Assembly (NCBI GenBank): GCA_021527695.1
Contig: JAKFAO010000003.1
Coordinates: 992,001-1,056,000, forward strand
DNA length: 64,000 nt
Reading direction: 5' to 3'
From: Naematelia aurantialba
Taxonomy: Eukaryota > Basidiomycota > Tremellomycetes > Tremellales > Naemateliaceae
The position numbers and the translations under genes are program-made. This document shows positions 11,880-21,716 of this stretch, piece after piece. Each line of letters opens with the position of its first letter. Position 1 is the stretch's first letter. The notes beneath the pieces are model-generated. The model did no database searches. It was not told where the DNA came from and worked only from the letters and a program-made list of their open reading frames with translations.

Positions 11880-12363
11880 GTACCTTACCGCTTCCAAGGC
11901 ATACCTATATACCTGAAAGCTTAGGACACAACCTATGGACTTTCCTCCTTCGCTCCCTTGTTCTCCACTGCTCTCTCCTTCGGTCAACTAGCCGAGGGCG
12001 TCGTCGTTAGGTTTGTTGAGCGATATTTACGTGTGTACGAAGCGCTGAAGTGAGTAGTCACAGCCAGTACTGCTGAATCGCCACCTGGACCATTACTGAA
12101 GACAAATTTTGTGAGGAGCGGGAACTGAGCCTCGATAGCCGCTTGCTCGACTCAAGTATGGTCTGAGCATAATGCACGTTACGTCCATGCGATATCGATA
12201 TACAACTAAACAGCTCTGCGGCACAGTCTGCGGGGAGAACCAACCGCCTTGCCCCTCCCCATTCTCCATCCCAGCACTCCACAGTCGCTCTGACGTCCAA
12301 GCGGTCCTGATGGTGTCTGCGCCACAGAAATTCCGAGCGAGGGGTATGGCAAACGAGGTCCGA
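11880..12363. other. Intergenic: tRNA-Ala upstream and RLP24 3' flank
   Basis: Open frames here (for example minus 12058-12300) show no family signature. I see no supported gene. Confidence 0.5.
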
Positions 12364-13602
12364 TTAGTCGAGGTGCATACCCATGCCCATCCCACCTCCC
12401 TCGGCAGGCACAAGCCTCGACTCGCGCTTCTTCGTGGCAATCTGCTGCATCGCCATGGCCTTTCGGCCTTGTGCGCGCACTTTGATCTTTTCTCGGATAC
12501 GCTCTTTCTCTGCGACGGGGCCGGTAGTGTTGCTTCGAGGCTGGACGAGCTCGATGTGTCTCTCGATGTCGGCTGCTGCTTCGCGGAGGTTGCGCTGTTT
12601 GTTCCCCGACATCCTGGGATAGTCAGTATAGAATTCTTCGCGATTGGTATCGCGATGGAGTACAAAGCACTCGGAATCTGGAGCACGACATGATGGTGAC
12701 AAGTAAAGCGAAGTGGGGAGGGGCAAGTCGAGGAGTTGAGGTGTCAGGAGGACGAGTAGAGCAGGATGCAGAGAAGAGCGTGATAGGCCAGAGGAGGGAC
12801 GAGTAGAGCGGAGAAGGGGACGTGTAGGTGCTAATGAGTCGAGCGGATGGACTCCGGATAGAGGTGTCCACGCACCTGTTCTTCCAGAATGCCTTCTCCC
12901 GCTTCGCTTTGATCTCCTGAATCCGGTCCATGGCCTTCAACGTGGTCTTGACCAGCTCGCGATCGTATCGCACCGGCACGTTTCTGCGCTTCTCGAATTC
13001 GAATGTCGAGTCCTGGCGTAGTCAGTGACGGATGAAGCACGAGACAGAGATTGGCTATATTGGCAAATCGATTGGGAGGTGGGAAGGAGGGATCTCAACA
13101 CTTTGGGGCAAGTGAATGAGGATTGGAACGAGAGTAGAAGCGATGAAGGAGGAGATTGTTTGGGAAAGGAGAGATAGAGCAGGTAGTAGATCAGAGGACC
13201 GTGAGAGAAGAGCCGATGGAAGAGTAAGGGAAGGAGTCAGAGGCAAGAAGGAAGAAAGAGAGAGAAGACGGAAGAGAGAGAAGAGGGAGAAGACAGAGAA
13301 GACAGAGAGAAGACAGAGAAGACAGAGAAGAGTGAAAGGCAAGAGCCAGGCGCGAGATGCCTGGTGGGATAGAAGGCATAGGCCCAGAAAAAAGGATCCC
13401 AACCCACAATGACCATCTCCTTGCCATTCGACCGCCTAAACGCCTTTGTCCATCGCACCTTGCGTGGGTTGCGCTTCATCTTGAAGTTTTTATGACACTT
13501 TGACGAGCAGAATCGGAAACACTTTGCGTCGTTGCGGACGAACATGGTGCCATGGCCGGGATAGACGTTGACCGAGCAAAAGTAGCACTTTTCGATACGC
13601 AT
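12364..13602 (-). CDS. RLP24: Ribosome biogenesis protein Rlp24 (60S assembly)
   Basis: Rlp24 is an L24-like assembly factor on pre-60S particles. It is released in the cytoplasm by the AAA ATPase Drg1/Afg2 and replaced by ribosomal L24. The start is [20 protein letters not shown] at 13602, with the zinc-finger cysteines in CYFC and in FRFCSSKCH. It continues [20 protein letters not shown], then after a long intron [20 protein letters not shown], then [20 protein letters not shown], and ends GMGMGMHLD with TAA at 12364. The join [13 protein letters not shown] matches the family exactly and places the donor at GTGGGT near 13404. The first intron is about 390 nt and mostly a tandem CT-rich tract. 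A longer upstream frame reads into the 5' leader and was not chosen because MRIEKC is the family N-terminus. It diverges from MPG1 across a promoter of about 340 bp. Confidence 0.93.
13201..13345. repeat. GA-rich tandem tract in RLP24 intron 1
   Basis: Imperfect GAAGACAGAGA and GAAGAGAGAG units on the plus strand. The RLP24 pre-mRNA carries them as a pyrimidine tract. Confidence 0.8.
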
Positions 13603-13940
13603 CGTGGGTTGTTGTCCTACCGACGACGACGACGACGGTGATGGCGAGCAGTCAGTCGCATACAGGTTTTCTGAAAAACCCACCTTAGTGTGAAGACGAA
13701 GTGGGATGGGATAAAAACGATAAACTCGCCGCCGAAAAAGCCACGTGCCCCCTCAGGGTTCACCCAAATCCGGGTTCGCTTCATGTCCAGATTCGGGGCA
13801 AAACGTGCAAAAACGCGCGTGAGAAGGTTGGGCAAGTTCGCAGCGAGAGACTGGTGCTCTCTCTCACCCATCTCTCTCTCTCTTACTCTTGGTACTGTTG
13901 CAACTTCCTCGCCTACTCCCACTGCACTCCAAATACAGAC

Positions 13941-15583
13941 ATGAAGATAGGTTCTGCCTCGTACGAGCCACTGGGCCAAGCTGACAGACGCACGCTTTAA
14001 TCCTCGTCGGTGGTTTCGGCACACGTCTGAGGCCTCTGACCGTGAGTAACCTCCATCGGTAGCGCGCTAAACTGGCAGCTGTCGTGGCCCAAACCTCTTG
14101 TCGAGTTTTGCAACAAAGTAAGTCGCCAGGCCGTTGACACTGCTGACGTCAGGCCATCATGTGAGCGCAGGAGCCAGTCGCAAAAGCTAAAATATGCAGC
14201 CTGCACCAAATTGAGGCGCTGGTCAAGGTAGGCAAGCAGTCTACGAGCTCCACACTGACGCTCAGGCCGGAGTCAATGACATCGTCCTTGCTGTCAACTA
14301 CCGCCCCGAGGTCATGGTATCAGTTCTTAAGAAGACGGAGGAAGAGCTCGGTATCACCATCACTTTCAGCGTGGAAAACGAGCCTCTCGATACTGGTGAG
14401 TCGAGTCTATCCGCCTCGTCGCCCGACATTGTCTGACGATGACAGCCGGACCACTCGCGCTGGCGCGGGAGATCTTGGGTAAAGACGACTCTCCATTCTT
14501 CGTCCTCAACGCCGATGTCACCTGCACATACCCGTTCGAAGCCCTCCGGTAAGTGCCGAGTACGACGGTCAGTGCGCCCGGCTGACCTGGAAGTGATTTC
14601 CACCTTGCACACGGTTGCGAGGGATCCATCATGGTGCGTCTCGGCGTTTGATCCCATCTGACATTCAGGTCACCAAAGTCGCCGAGCCCTCCAACTACGG
14701 TGTCGTGGTCACCAAGCCCGGCACCACGGTCATTGACCGATTCGTCGAAAAGCCAGTCGAATTTGTCGGTAACCGCATCAACGCCGGCATCTACATCTTC
14801 CACCCCAAGGTCTTGGACCGTATCGAGGTGAGCGATCCCACGTCTCATGACTGACGATTAGCTCCGCCCAATGTCGATTGAGAAAGAGGTCTTCCCTGCA
14901 ATTGTCCGCGATTCACAGCTGCACTCGTTCGACTTGCAAGGTTTCTGGATGGACGTCGGACAGCCCAAAGACTACATTGCTGGAACTTGTCTCTATCTCT
15001 CCCACTTGACCGCAACCCACTCTCCCCTCCTCTCCGACCCCACCAAGAACAAGTGGGTCTATGGTGGAAACGTCCTGGTCGATCCTGTGAGTCGTGTCGT
15101 ATCATGACCGACTGTGGCTGACGTCAAAAGACTGCCGAGGTCGACCCAACCGCTGTGCTTGGCCCCAACGTCGTGATTGGTCCTGGTGTTAAGATTGGCG
15201 CTGGTGTGCGCTTGCAACGCTGCGTCATCCTGTCCAACGCTGTGGTGCGAGACCATGCGTGGGTTGCCAACTCGATTGTCGGATGGAACTCGAATGTCGG
15301 ACGATGGGTGAGTCTCGGTCTAGTGATCTGTTCTGACCGACAGACGCGCGTGGAAAACATCACCGTTCTGGGAGACGACGTGACCATCAAGGACGAGCTA
15401 TACGTCAATGGCGCGTCGGTTCTGCCCCACAAGAGCGTGAGTTTTGCCAGTGGCGACCCAGGCTGATGGCGTAGATCTCTTCCAGCATCACCGAACCCCG
15501 GATCGTCATGTGTGAGTTCGGGTGTCTTTCTGCCTGACGCGCAAATCACGGTTGTGCTGGTGGTGTGCTGACGATTTGCAGAA
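13941..15583 (+). CDS. MPG1: Mannose-1-phosphate guanylyltransferase (GDP-mannose pyrophosphorylase)
   Basis: This enzyme makes GDP-mannose from mannose-1-phosphate and GTP, the mannose donor for N- and O-glycans, GPI anchors and cell-wall mannan. The conserved sequence begins MK, then [16 protein letters not shown] (nucleotide-binding signature), [13 protein letters not shown] and [15 protein letters not shown]. It continues with [34 protein letters not shown] and [16 protein letters not shown], then the left-handed beta-helix ([17 protein letters not shown]), and ends [11 protein letters not shown]. The gene is split into about 11 exons. Three things are odd. The first intron fits no GT..AG pair but fits AT..AC (13947-13993). 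Exon 4 is only 8 nt (14153-14160). The stop codon is split T|AA by the last intron, with AA at 15582-15583. Family length (about 363 residues) is preserved. Confidence 0.92.
13947..13993 (+). other. Candidate AT..AC intron, first intron of MPG1
   Basis: Joining ATGAAG (13941-13946) to GCTTTAATCC (from 13994) gives the invariant N-terminus [11 protein letters not shown]. The removed 47 nt start with ATAGGT and end with GCAC. A CTGACAG branch-like box lies about 9 nt before the end. No GT..AG choice nearby keeps this frame: GTTCTG..CAG (13951-13987) shifts it. A one-base assembly error is the main alternative. Confidence 0.5.
14153..14160 (+). other. 8-nt micro-exon of MPG1
   Basis: GCCATCAT lies between an acceptor (GACGTCAG, ending at 14152) and a donor (GTGAGC at 14161). 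It joins to CCTGCACCAAATTGAG from 14200, giving AIILHQIE as in the enzyme family. Both flanking introns are about 35-40 nt. Confidence 0.8.
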
Positions 15584-16497
15584 ACGGGCCATATTTTTGT
15601 GAACCTATTCGTATCATCAGGTCGCTATGCATGCAGTACCATAGAGATGCCGGTGCAGCTGCCCTCGTGAGGTGTCAGGTGCCACAGAGTCTGTTCGTTG
15701 GGAACGCCGAAGAGTCTGTTCTGCCATATCACATGCGAGCAGAGCCCGTCGAATGGAACATGTTCACGTCTGCATCGGGGGACGCGTGCCTGGCGGCGCG
15801 AGCAGTTGTTTGGCGGTTTTCTTTGATTCTCCTTGGCCAGCAAACCCGGCTGGGGCTGTATGTAGGTTTGTTGGCTGGGAGGGTGGTAGGGTGTGTGGTT
15901 TCTGCGAGTCAACACACTGCAGCTCGTCGTTGTAGAGAAGTAGGTATAAGGCTCGAGACGATTTGACGAGTGGTTGTGGGTGATCTCACTATTTGACCAG
16001 TCGCGAGTCCGAGTGTCGACGCGTCTCGAGAGTTTTCTGCGGCACAGTCAAGGGTCGCGCGGTCCCTCGGACGCTCTTGCTCTTGGTTCGACACGCAGCG
16101 AGACTCTGACCGTTTCGACCTTTGGTTCTCGACTATCCAACGTGCCCACTACTCGATTACTCGACACTTGACACAGGCTACCCGGCACTCGGCTACGTGA
16201 TCAGAGCAGTGGCCTGCCGGCTGTAGTGTCTCGCACTCGCACCGCTGGAAGATTCGCAGACGTTGCTCGGCGCGTTATAGGCCAGAAACATCGACTGTAC
16301 TGCGACTGTTGTCCTCTGCGTTACTAGGTGAGTCTCGCGTCAGCGTCAGTGTCAGTGCCAGTGCCAGTATCAGTGTCAGTGCCCGTGCCGGTGTCAGTGC
16401 CAGTGTCAGTGCCAGTGTCAGTGCGCTGGCACTTGCTTTGACGCGCGATCCACAGAGTTGCAGAGGTCCTTTGATCGGCGCTGGCGTTTGTGGCTTC
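15584..16497. other. Intergenic region with a GTCAGTGCCA minisatellite
   Basis: This is the MPG1 3' flank and the leader of the next gene. The frame of the next gene is open from an ATG at 16309, but that segment is a serine/valine repeat coded by the minisatellite and also starts with a strong GTGAGT donor (16327), so it may be 5' leader. No separate gene is recognised. Confidence 0.5.
16330..16432. repeat. GTCAGTGCCAGT-type minisatellite
   Basis: About 100 bp of 6- and 12-bp units (GTCAGT, GCCAGT, GTCAGC). It lies upstream of or at the 5' end of the serine-rich membrane protein gene. Confidence 0.8.
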
Positions 16498-18295
16498 ATG
16501 GTCTTTTATGGCTTCCTGGCGATTCATGGCTTCGTGCTTCATCCCGTCACCGCGCTCCCACCACCGCTGGCTTCCTGCGCTGGCTACCTGCCGTGTCGCG
16601 CTGTTCTGACGCCTGGCAGCACCATGCCGCCCTCACCTGACCAACTCGCCATTCCTCTTCCCGTTGCCGCGACAAGCACGACCACCCTCCCTCCCATCCC
16701 TCTCCGGACCGACCTGCCCGATGCAAGAATTGGACTGGTTCACCCCAATCCCAACACCAACACCAACACCAACACCAACACCAACACCAACGCCAACTTT
16801 GCCGCCGTCTCCAACCTTGGCGCCAACCCCAGCGCCGACTTGCACATCGACACGACAGTCGGCCAACACGGCCTCGTCCCTCGGCAGTCGATAGTCACTG
16901 TCTCAGTATACACTTTTACCTCATCCGATACCTCGTCCACTGCGGCAGCGAGTAGCAGTTCGAGCAATGCATTTCCAGTCAAGGTCGCTGTGCCTGCGTT
17001 GATTGGCGGTATGGCGCTGGCGTTGCTTGGGTTTGGGCTGTTTCTGTGGCTGTCCCAGCGCAGGAGGAGGCGCAGGCGCGTGAGTCCCAGCTGCTCGACT
17101 TGTTTGGCAGCGTTGGCTGTTTATCGTTGTTCCCTCTGTGATCCATTCCGTCATGGCTTGTACCACTAGCTCTATTATCGTTCATTCCCGTGCAATTCTG
17201 CATGCTCTCCAGATGAGTTTGGGGAGACAGCAACCCTTCATTCCCTCCATCCTTCAGCCTCTTTCTCGTCTCTTCCCAACTTGCCCGCTCGGCACTCTTT
17301 ATCCTCGTTACGGTCTTCAACTCCTCTCTTCTTCTCTGAGATGAGCACCTACCCATGTTCTTGTCTCCCCGGTCCACCAACCTATGAATACCACTACTAA
17401 CACCCCCTAGGAGCTGTGGGAAGCACACCAGAGGAGACAACGCAAACGCGCCGGAACCAACACGACCCGCCCGTCCATGTCGTCCAGCCGTGCCAACTCG
17501 TCGGGCAAACCGACCGTCTTCGAAAAGGAATATGCCCCGCCAGTACCGCCTGTTCCCGTCTTGAAAAAGTACCAAGCGCCTCAGGAAAAGTCTTACTACT
17601 CGAGCCCAGATACCTACATCGTCACCGACACCAATACGAATGCCGCTGTGACCGACTACCAAGTCCAAGCGCCGATCGAAGCCGCAGCATCACCCACCTC
17701 ACCTGTCTCACCTACGGGGGCAGAGTCGACTGAAGGCCCAATAACGCCGACCGAGGCGAGCATGGTCGTTGGGGGTGCCAAGCCCGTGTCGAAACCTAGC
17801 AAAGCGGCGTCGCGCATGGCTGTGGCCGAGTCGGCTGCTGCTGCTGCTTCTGCAGATCCTATGGCGCGATACCAGCCCAAGAAGCCTTCTCCACTCGCTG
17901 TCCCGGGAACACCTGGTGCGCCAGGATCGCCAGGCTACCATCTGTCTCCAGAGGAAATTGCCGCGCTCGCTCAAGAACACCGCTTATCCGCTGCGTCAGC
18001 AGGGAGCACGAGTGTCCGCCGGGCGGTGTCTGGCGAATGGGGCGTGGCCCTCGGAACACCAACGGACGATACCAGTTTTGGCCAACAACAGCAAGGGCAG
18101 CAGAAGGGCGAGGACGGGCAAGGGTACGAGTACATGAGCGACCCGTTCGGCGACCGGAGGGGCAAGAGCGGGCTGTACGCCGAGGATCCGTACGCCGCTT
18201 ACCATGGCGGCGACGACCCCAGCGATGTCGATGACACTGCCCATGCTGCGGGTGATCAGCGGGGCATGGCGGCGAAACGCGGTAATTGGGTTTGA
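16498..18295 (+). CDS. Serine/threonine-rich single-pass membrane protein, unknown function
   Basis: I do not recognise a named family. Two exons are seen: up to 17079 and 17411-18295. From the ATG at 16498 the protein has a possible signal sequence (MVFYGFLAIHGFVLHPVTAL). A Pro/Thr/Ser-rich ectodomain follows with an (NT)6 run coded by a CCAACA repeat. Next come TVSVYTFTSSDTSSTAAA, one clear membrane helix (VAVPALIGGMALALLGFGLFLWL), a run of arginines, and a long cytoplasmic tail rich in Pro, Ser and Ala with KPTVFEKEYAPPVPPVPVL. The splice RRRR|ELWEAHQRRQRKR is in frame and clean. A start at 16624 (MPPSPDQLAIPLPV) is an alternative without a signal peptide. The layout resembles fungal wall-sensor-like or orphan plasma membrane proteins; the role is unknown. 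Confidence 0.65.
16747..16791. repeat. CCAACA repeat coding (Asn-Thr)n
   Basis: About seven tandem 6-bp units in frame, inside the predicted ectodomain of the serine-rich membrane protein. Confidence 0.85.
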
Positions 18296-18669
18296 GGTTT
18301 TGACTATACTGAGTATGTACAAGTGTCGTTTGTCGGATATGACGGGACGATACCGTGTAGGCCGGGAAGCTGCTCGTTGTAGCGCTGCTATGCCCGTGCT
18401 CTGCCACTGTTGCCTAATGCATGCTTGCAGCAGAAACGGTCTCGGGGGAACCAGACTCGAGAGATGCGTGAGGTGGTGACTTGCAGTAGTGGCAAAATCG
18501 CTGCGCGCCATGCGTCATCGTGGATCGGCTCATCACCCCTTGGCATTTCTCTGTCGTTTGGCGTTTGTCGTTTGTCGCTTGTCGTTTGGCATCCTGACTA
18601 CATTTTATCGTCTCTTGGGCTCGTCGTCGCCAGGGACGCCACTACGCCAACGCCAGCAACACCACAAGC
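18296..18669. other. Intergenic: promoter of the J-domain gene
   Basis: No gene is seen. GTCGTTTG-type short direct repeats (18548-18590, GTTTGGCGTTTGTCGTTTGTCG) are present. Role unknown. Confidence 0.45.
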
Positions 18670-21407
18670 ATGTCGACCATCGTCGACGCGCGTCCTAGGG
18701 GGAATTACACACCGGCCGACTGTCCTCAGTACGTGCTTTCGCCTGCTTTGCGGGCATGACATCCCAACATCCTACATGCCCGTAGCGTCTCACGAATTCC
18801 CAGCATCCTCGTAGCATTCATTCCACGACGTTCCCAACGTCCCAGCGCGTGGCAGCGTGCACAAGACCGCGGCACGTAATCTGCTCCTGCGTTGATGCTG
18901 GGCGGCTGGGCTGCGCCGAGTCGGGTCGGAAGGACAAGCGCTGATTCCATGCAGATGCCGCGCACAACAAGAATACCTCATCCCGCCGACGTTTATCGGT
19001 ACCCTCCGCGTCCGCTGCTCAGCGTACGTTCTATGGTCCACGTCCTGACCTTCCCCGACTCGGCCTACCTCCATACATTTGCCCTCCTCTCATGACCATT
19101 TCCCCCTTGTCCTTGTCGATACCATACCTGCCCTATCCAAATCCGTCCTATAATGGAGATCAACGCTGATCACACTCAGATGCCAGACACTGTTCACCCA
19201 TCCCCAACCCCGCCCAACCGCCAACCCCGGTGCAAGTTCGTCCCGCGCCGGATTTGGCGGTATGGGCATGGGCGGGGGGAGCGGTGGCACCTCAGCCGGA
19301 GGTGGGGGAGCCGGCGGAGCCGGCGGGGGACGCGGGGGACGGAGCATCGGGACTGACAAAAATCCAATCGATATGGCGTATTACGATGTCTTGGGGCTGG
19401 ACAGCCAGTGCACCACCGAGGAAGTCAAGAAGGCGTACCGACGCATGGCTATCAAGGTGGGTCCTTTTATCTTTGATCCATGGCGAGAACGGTTATAGGC
19501 GTGGCGGAAGCAGAGAGGACAATCGATGCGGTGGATGCGAGCATGTGCTGCTCCCAAAGCATCACAGCTGACCTCTGTAGTTCCACCCAGACAAGAACCG
19601 CGACGATCCGGACGCCGAAGAAAAGGCAGGTCATCTTCTCGTCTTCTCACCCACATCCACCTCGACCTCATCCGTCCATGCACATCCGGAGAACTCAACT
19701 GACTTCCACAGTTCAAGCAGATTTCCGTGGCGTACCAGGTCCTCTCTGACCCAGCTCTGCGTCACAAGTACAACGAGTTTGGACAGAAGAACGGCGGTGG
19801 TGCGGCGGAGCCTGCGGGCGGTTTCTCGGACCCCGAAGAGGTGTTTGGAAAGATGTTCGGTGGTGAGAAGTTTGAGGATCTCATTGGGGACATTTCAATT
19901 GGTTCGTTGCTTGCTCTGGTCTGCGGCTCGGCCTCCCTCCGCCGACAAAGAAGCTTTCCCTCTCCGGCTCCAGCTCACATGCCACAGGCAAGGACATGAA
20001 AGACGCGTTCCAGCAGCAAGCAGACCAGGAGGACATGATGATCGGGCCCGGTGGACGACCAATGATGACTCCCGAGGCGATGCAGCGCAAGATGGCCCGC
20101 GACCGCATTCGTGCGGAAGAGGTAAATACATTCAAGTGTCCTGCATTAGGGCCCAGCTGAGAACCTGCCGTAGAAAGCTCGCGTGCGCAAGGAACGCGTC
20201 GACAAGCTCGCTGCACATCTCCGCAACAAGCTTGCGATCTTTGCCGAAGCTGCCCGCGGACCGGACGACAAGCCCGTCGCGACCAGCTTTCAAGAAAAAT
20301 GCCGGCTCGAGGCTGAAGAGCTCAAAGAGGAAAGCTATGGCGTCGAGCTGCTGCACGCCATCGGGCGTGCATATGCTGCAAAAGCCGACCAACACATGGT
20401 ATGTCCTCGCGTTGGAACTACGTTGACATGCTCTAGGCGTCCAATCAGTTCGCTCCACTTGGTTGGTTCCATGGCGCCAAGACGACGTTTAGCACGGTGA
20501 CTGATACGTGAGTGCTCGTCGCCCAGGCGTTGCTGATGTCAGGGTCTCGACGCTTCGATCTGCCATCGAGCTGAAGCAGGTCTTTGACAAGCTGCAAGCG
20601 GCGGAGGGTATGGGCATGAGCGCCGAGGCAATGCGCAAGCTCGAGGAGCAGGCTGCGGAGCAGGGTATGCGCACCATGTGGAAGGTGAGCAGCGGAGCGA
20701 TACCATACCGTACACAGGAGACAGCGTCAGCGCAGTATCTGATATTTCCAGGGAGTAAAGCTCGAGGTGGAGAGTGTCGTGCGTGAGGCTGCGGAGCGAG
20801 TCTTGTCAGAGTCAGGCGTCAACAGGGACAAGCTCGCGCTGCGTGCCACAGCACTGCACCTCATGTCCGAAGTGAGTGGCGTGCTTGAGCGAGACAAATC
20901 ATAGTCTAACGGCTCAGGCGTTCTTGTCCATCCGGAAAGAGGGAGAAGCACCTGCAGAGGATTTTGTCAAAGTCGAGACTCCAGCGTCCAAGCAAAGGGA
21001 GGCCAACAACGCGAATGCCGGTAGTAAAGCGCCTCCACCGCCAACTGACAGCAAGCCAAAAACGTCGACGTCAACCTCGACCTCTGCGCCGCCGCCATAT
21101 GTGCCCCCGCGACCGCAGGCGCAACAGGCACAACAGGCTCCTCCCGTGGCTACAGACGCCAAGCCAGCGCCAGCTTCGAGCGGGCTCAAGTCGAATGGAC
21201 CGGTTTCGTCGGAACAAAAGGGGCCGAATACGAGTGCGTCAGGTTCAGAACAGGACGACACGCTGCAGGCCGCGTACAAAGCATGTAGGTTGTGGCGTTT
21301 GGCGCACGAGGTGTATAGCCGAGCTGATACGAGCAGACGAGAGCAAACGCCGAGCTCAGGAGGCTGCGTCGACCGCTCCGCCTCCGACAGGGAACCCGCC
21401 CATGTGA
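18670..21407 (+). CDS. J-domain (DnaJ-X) protein with N-terminal CxxC-CxxC zinc ribbon, Caj1/Djp1-like
   Basis: A type of Hsp40 co-chaperone that stimulates Hsp70 ATPase; Caj1/Djp1 relatives act in protein import and at membranes. Exons 18670-18728, 18955-19023 and 19180 onward splice in consistent phase to give MSTIVDARPRGNYTPADCPQ, then CRAQQEYLIPPTFIGTLRVR, then CSACQTLFTHP. This makes a CPQC..CSAC zinc ribbon. A Gly-rich linker follows, then the J-domain (MAYYDVLGLDSQCTTEEVKK; HPD in FHPDKNRDD). The DnaJ-X region has MTPEAMQRKMARDRIRAEE, FGKMFGGEKFEDLIGDIS and FAPLGWFHGAKTTFSTVTDT. The C-terminal tail is Pro/Ala/Gln/Ser-rich and ends PTGNPPM at 21407. The first two introns (226 and 156 nt) are longer than usual here, so automatic prediction may start the protein at 19262 and lose the zinc ribbon. 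Confidence 0.88.
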
Positions 21408-21716
21408 AGCGCATGCAATGTGTTTCATAAGGGGAACAGCGAGTAATCGTGGGGCAGTACCGCGTACGTGAACAAGTATAGTTAGATACGATTCCCATTG
21501 TACAGTACGCTTAGATGGCTTGGTTGTGAAATGTGAACGATGCTGGTATCAGTGATGTGTGTCGCGAGATCTGCATGTGAGGGTGACCAGCGTCTGGCTG
21601 TTGATCACAAGGTGTCGTTTGGGTACAACGTGTGGTGTCGGTACAAGGTCGGTGCATGGTATGGCGTTCGTCGCGTTCGTCGCGTTCATCTCGCATCGTC
21701 TTCGTCCTCCGGCACT
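21408..21716. other. Convergent 3' flanks (J-domain gene and SWD1)
   Basis: No gene is seen. A short TCGTCGCGTTCGTCGCG repeat is present near 21668-21690. Confidence 0.45.

Noticed and set aside
18957..19095. Frame reading TTRIPHPADVYRYPPRPL in the second exon of the J-domain gene
   Set aside because: The other frame of this exon (CRAQQEYLIPPTFIGTLRVR) splices in phase on both sides and forms a zinc ribbon.
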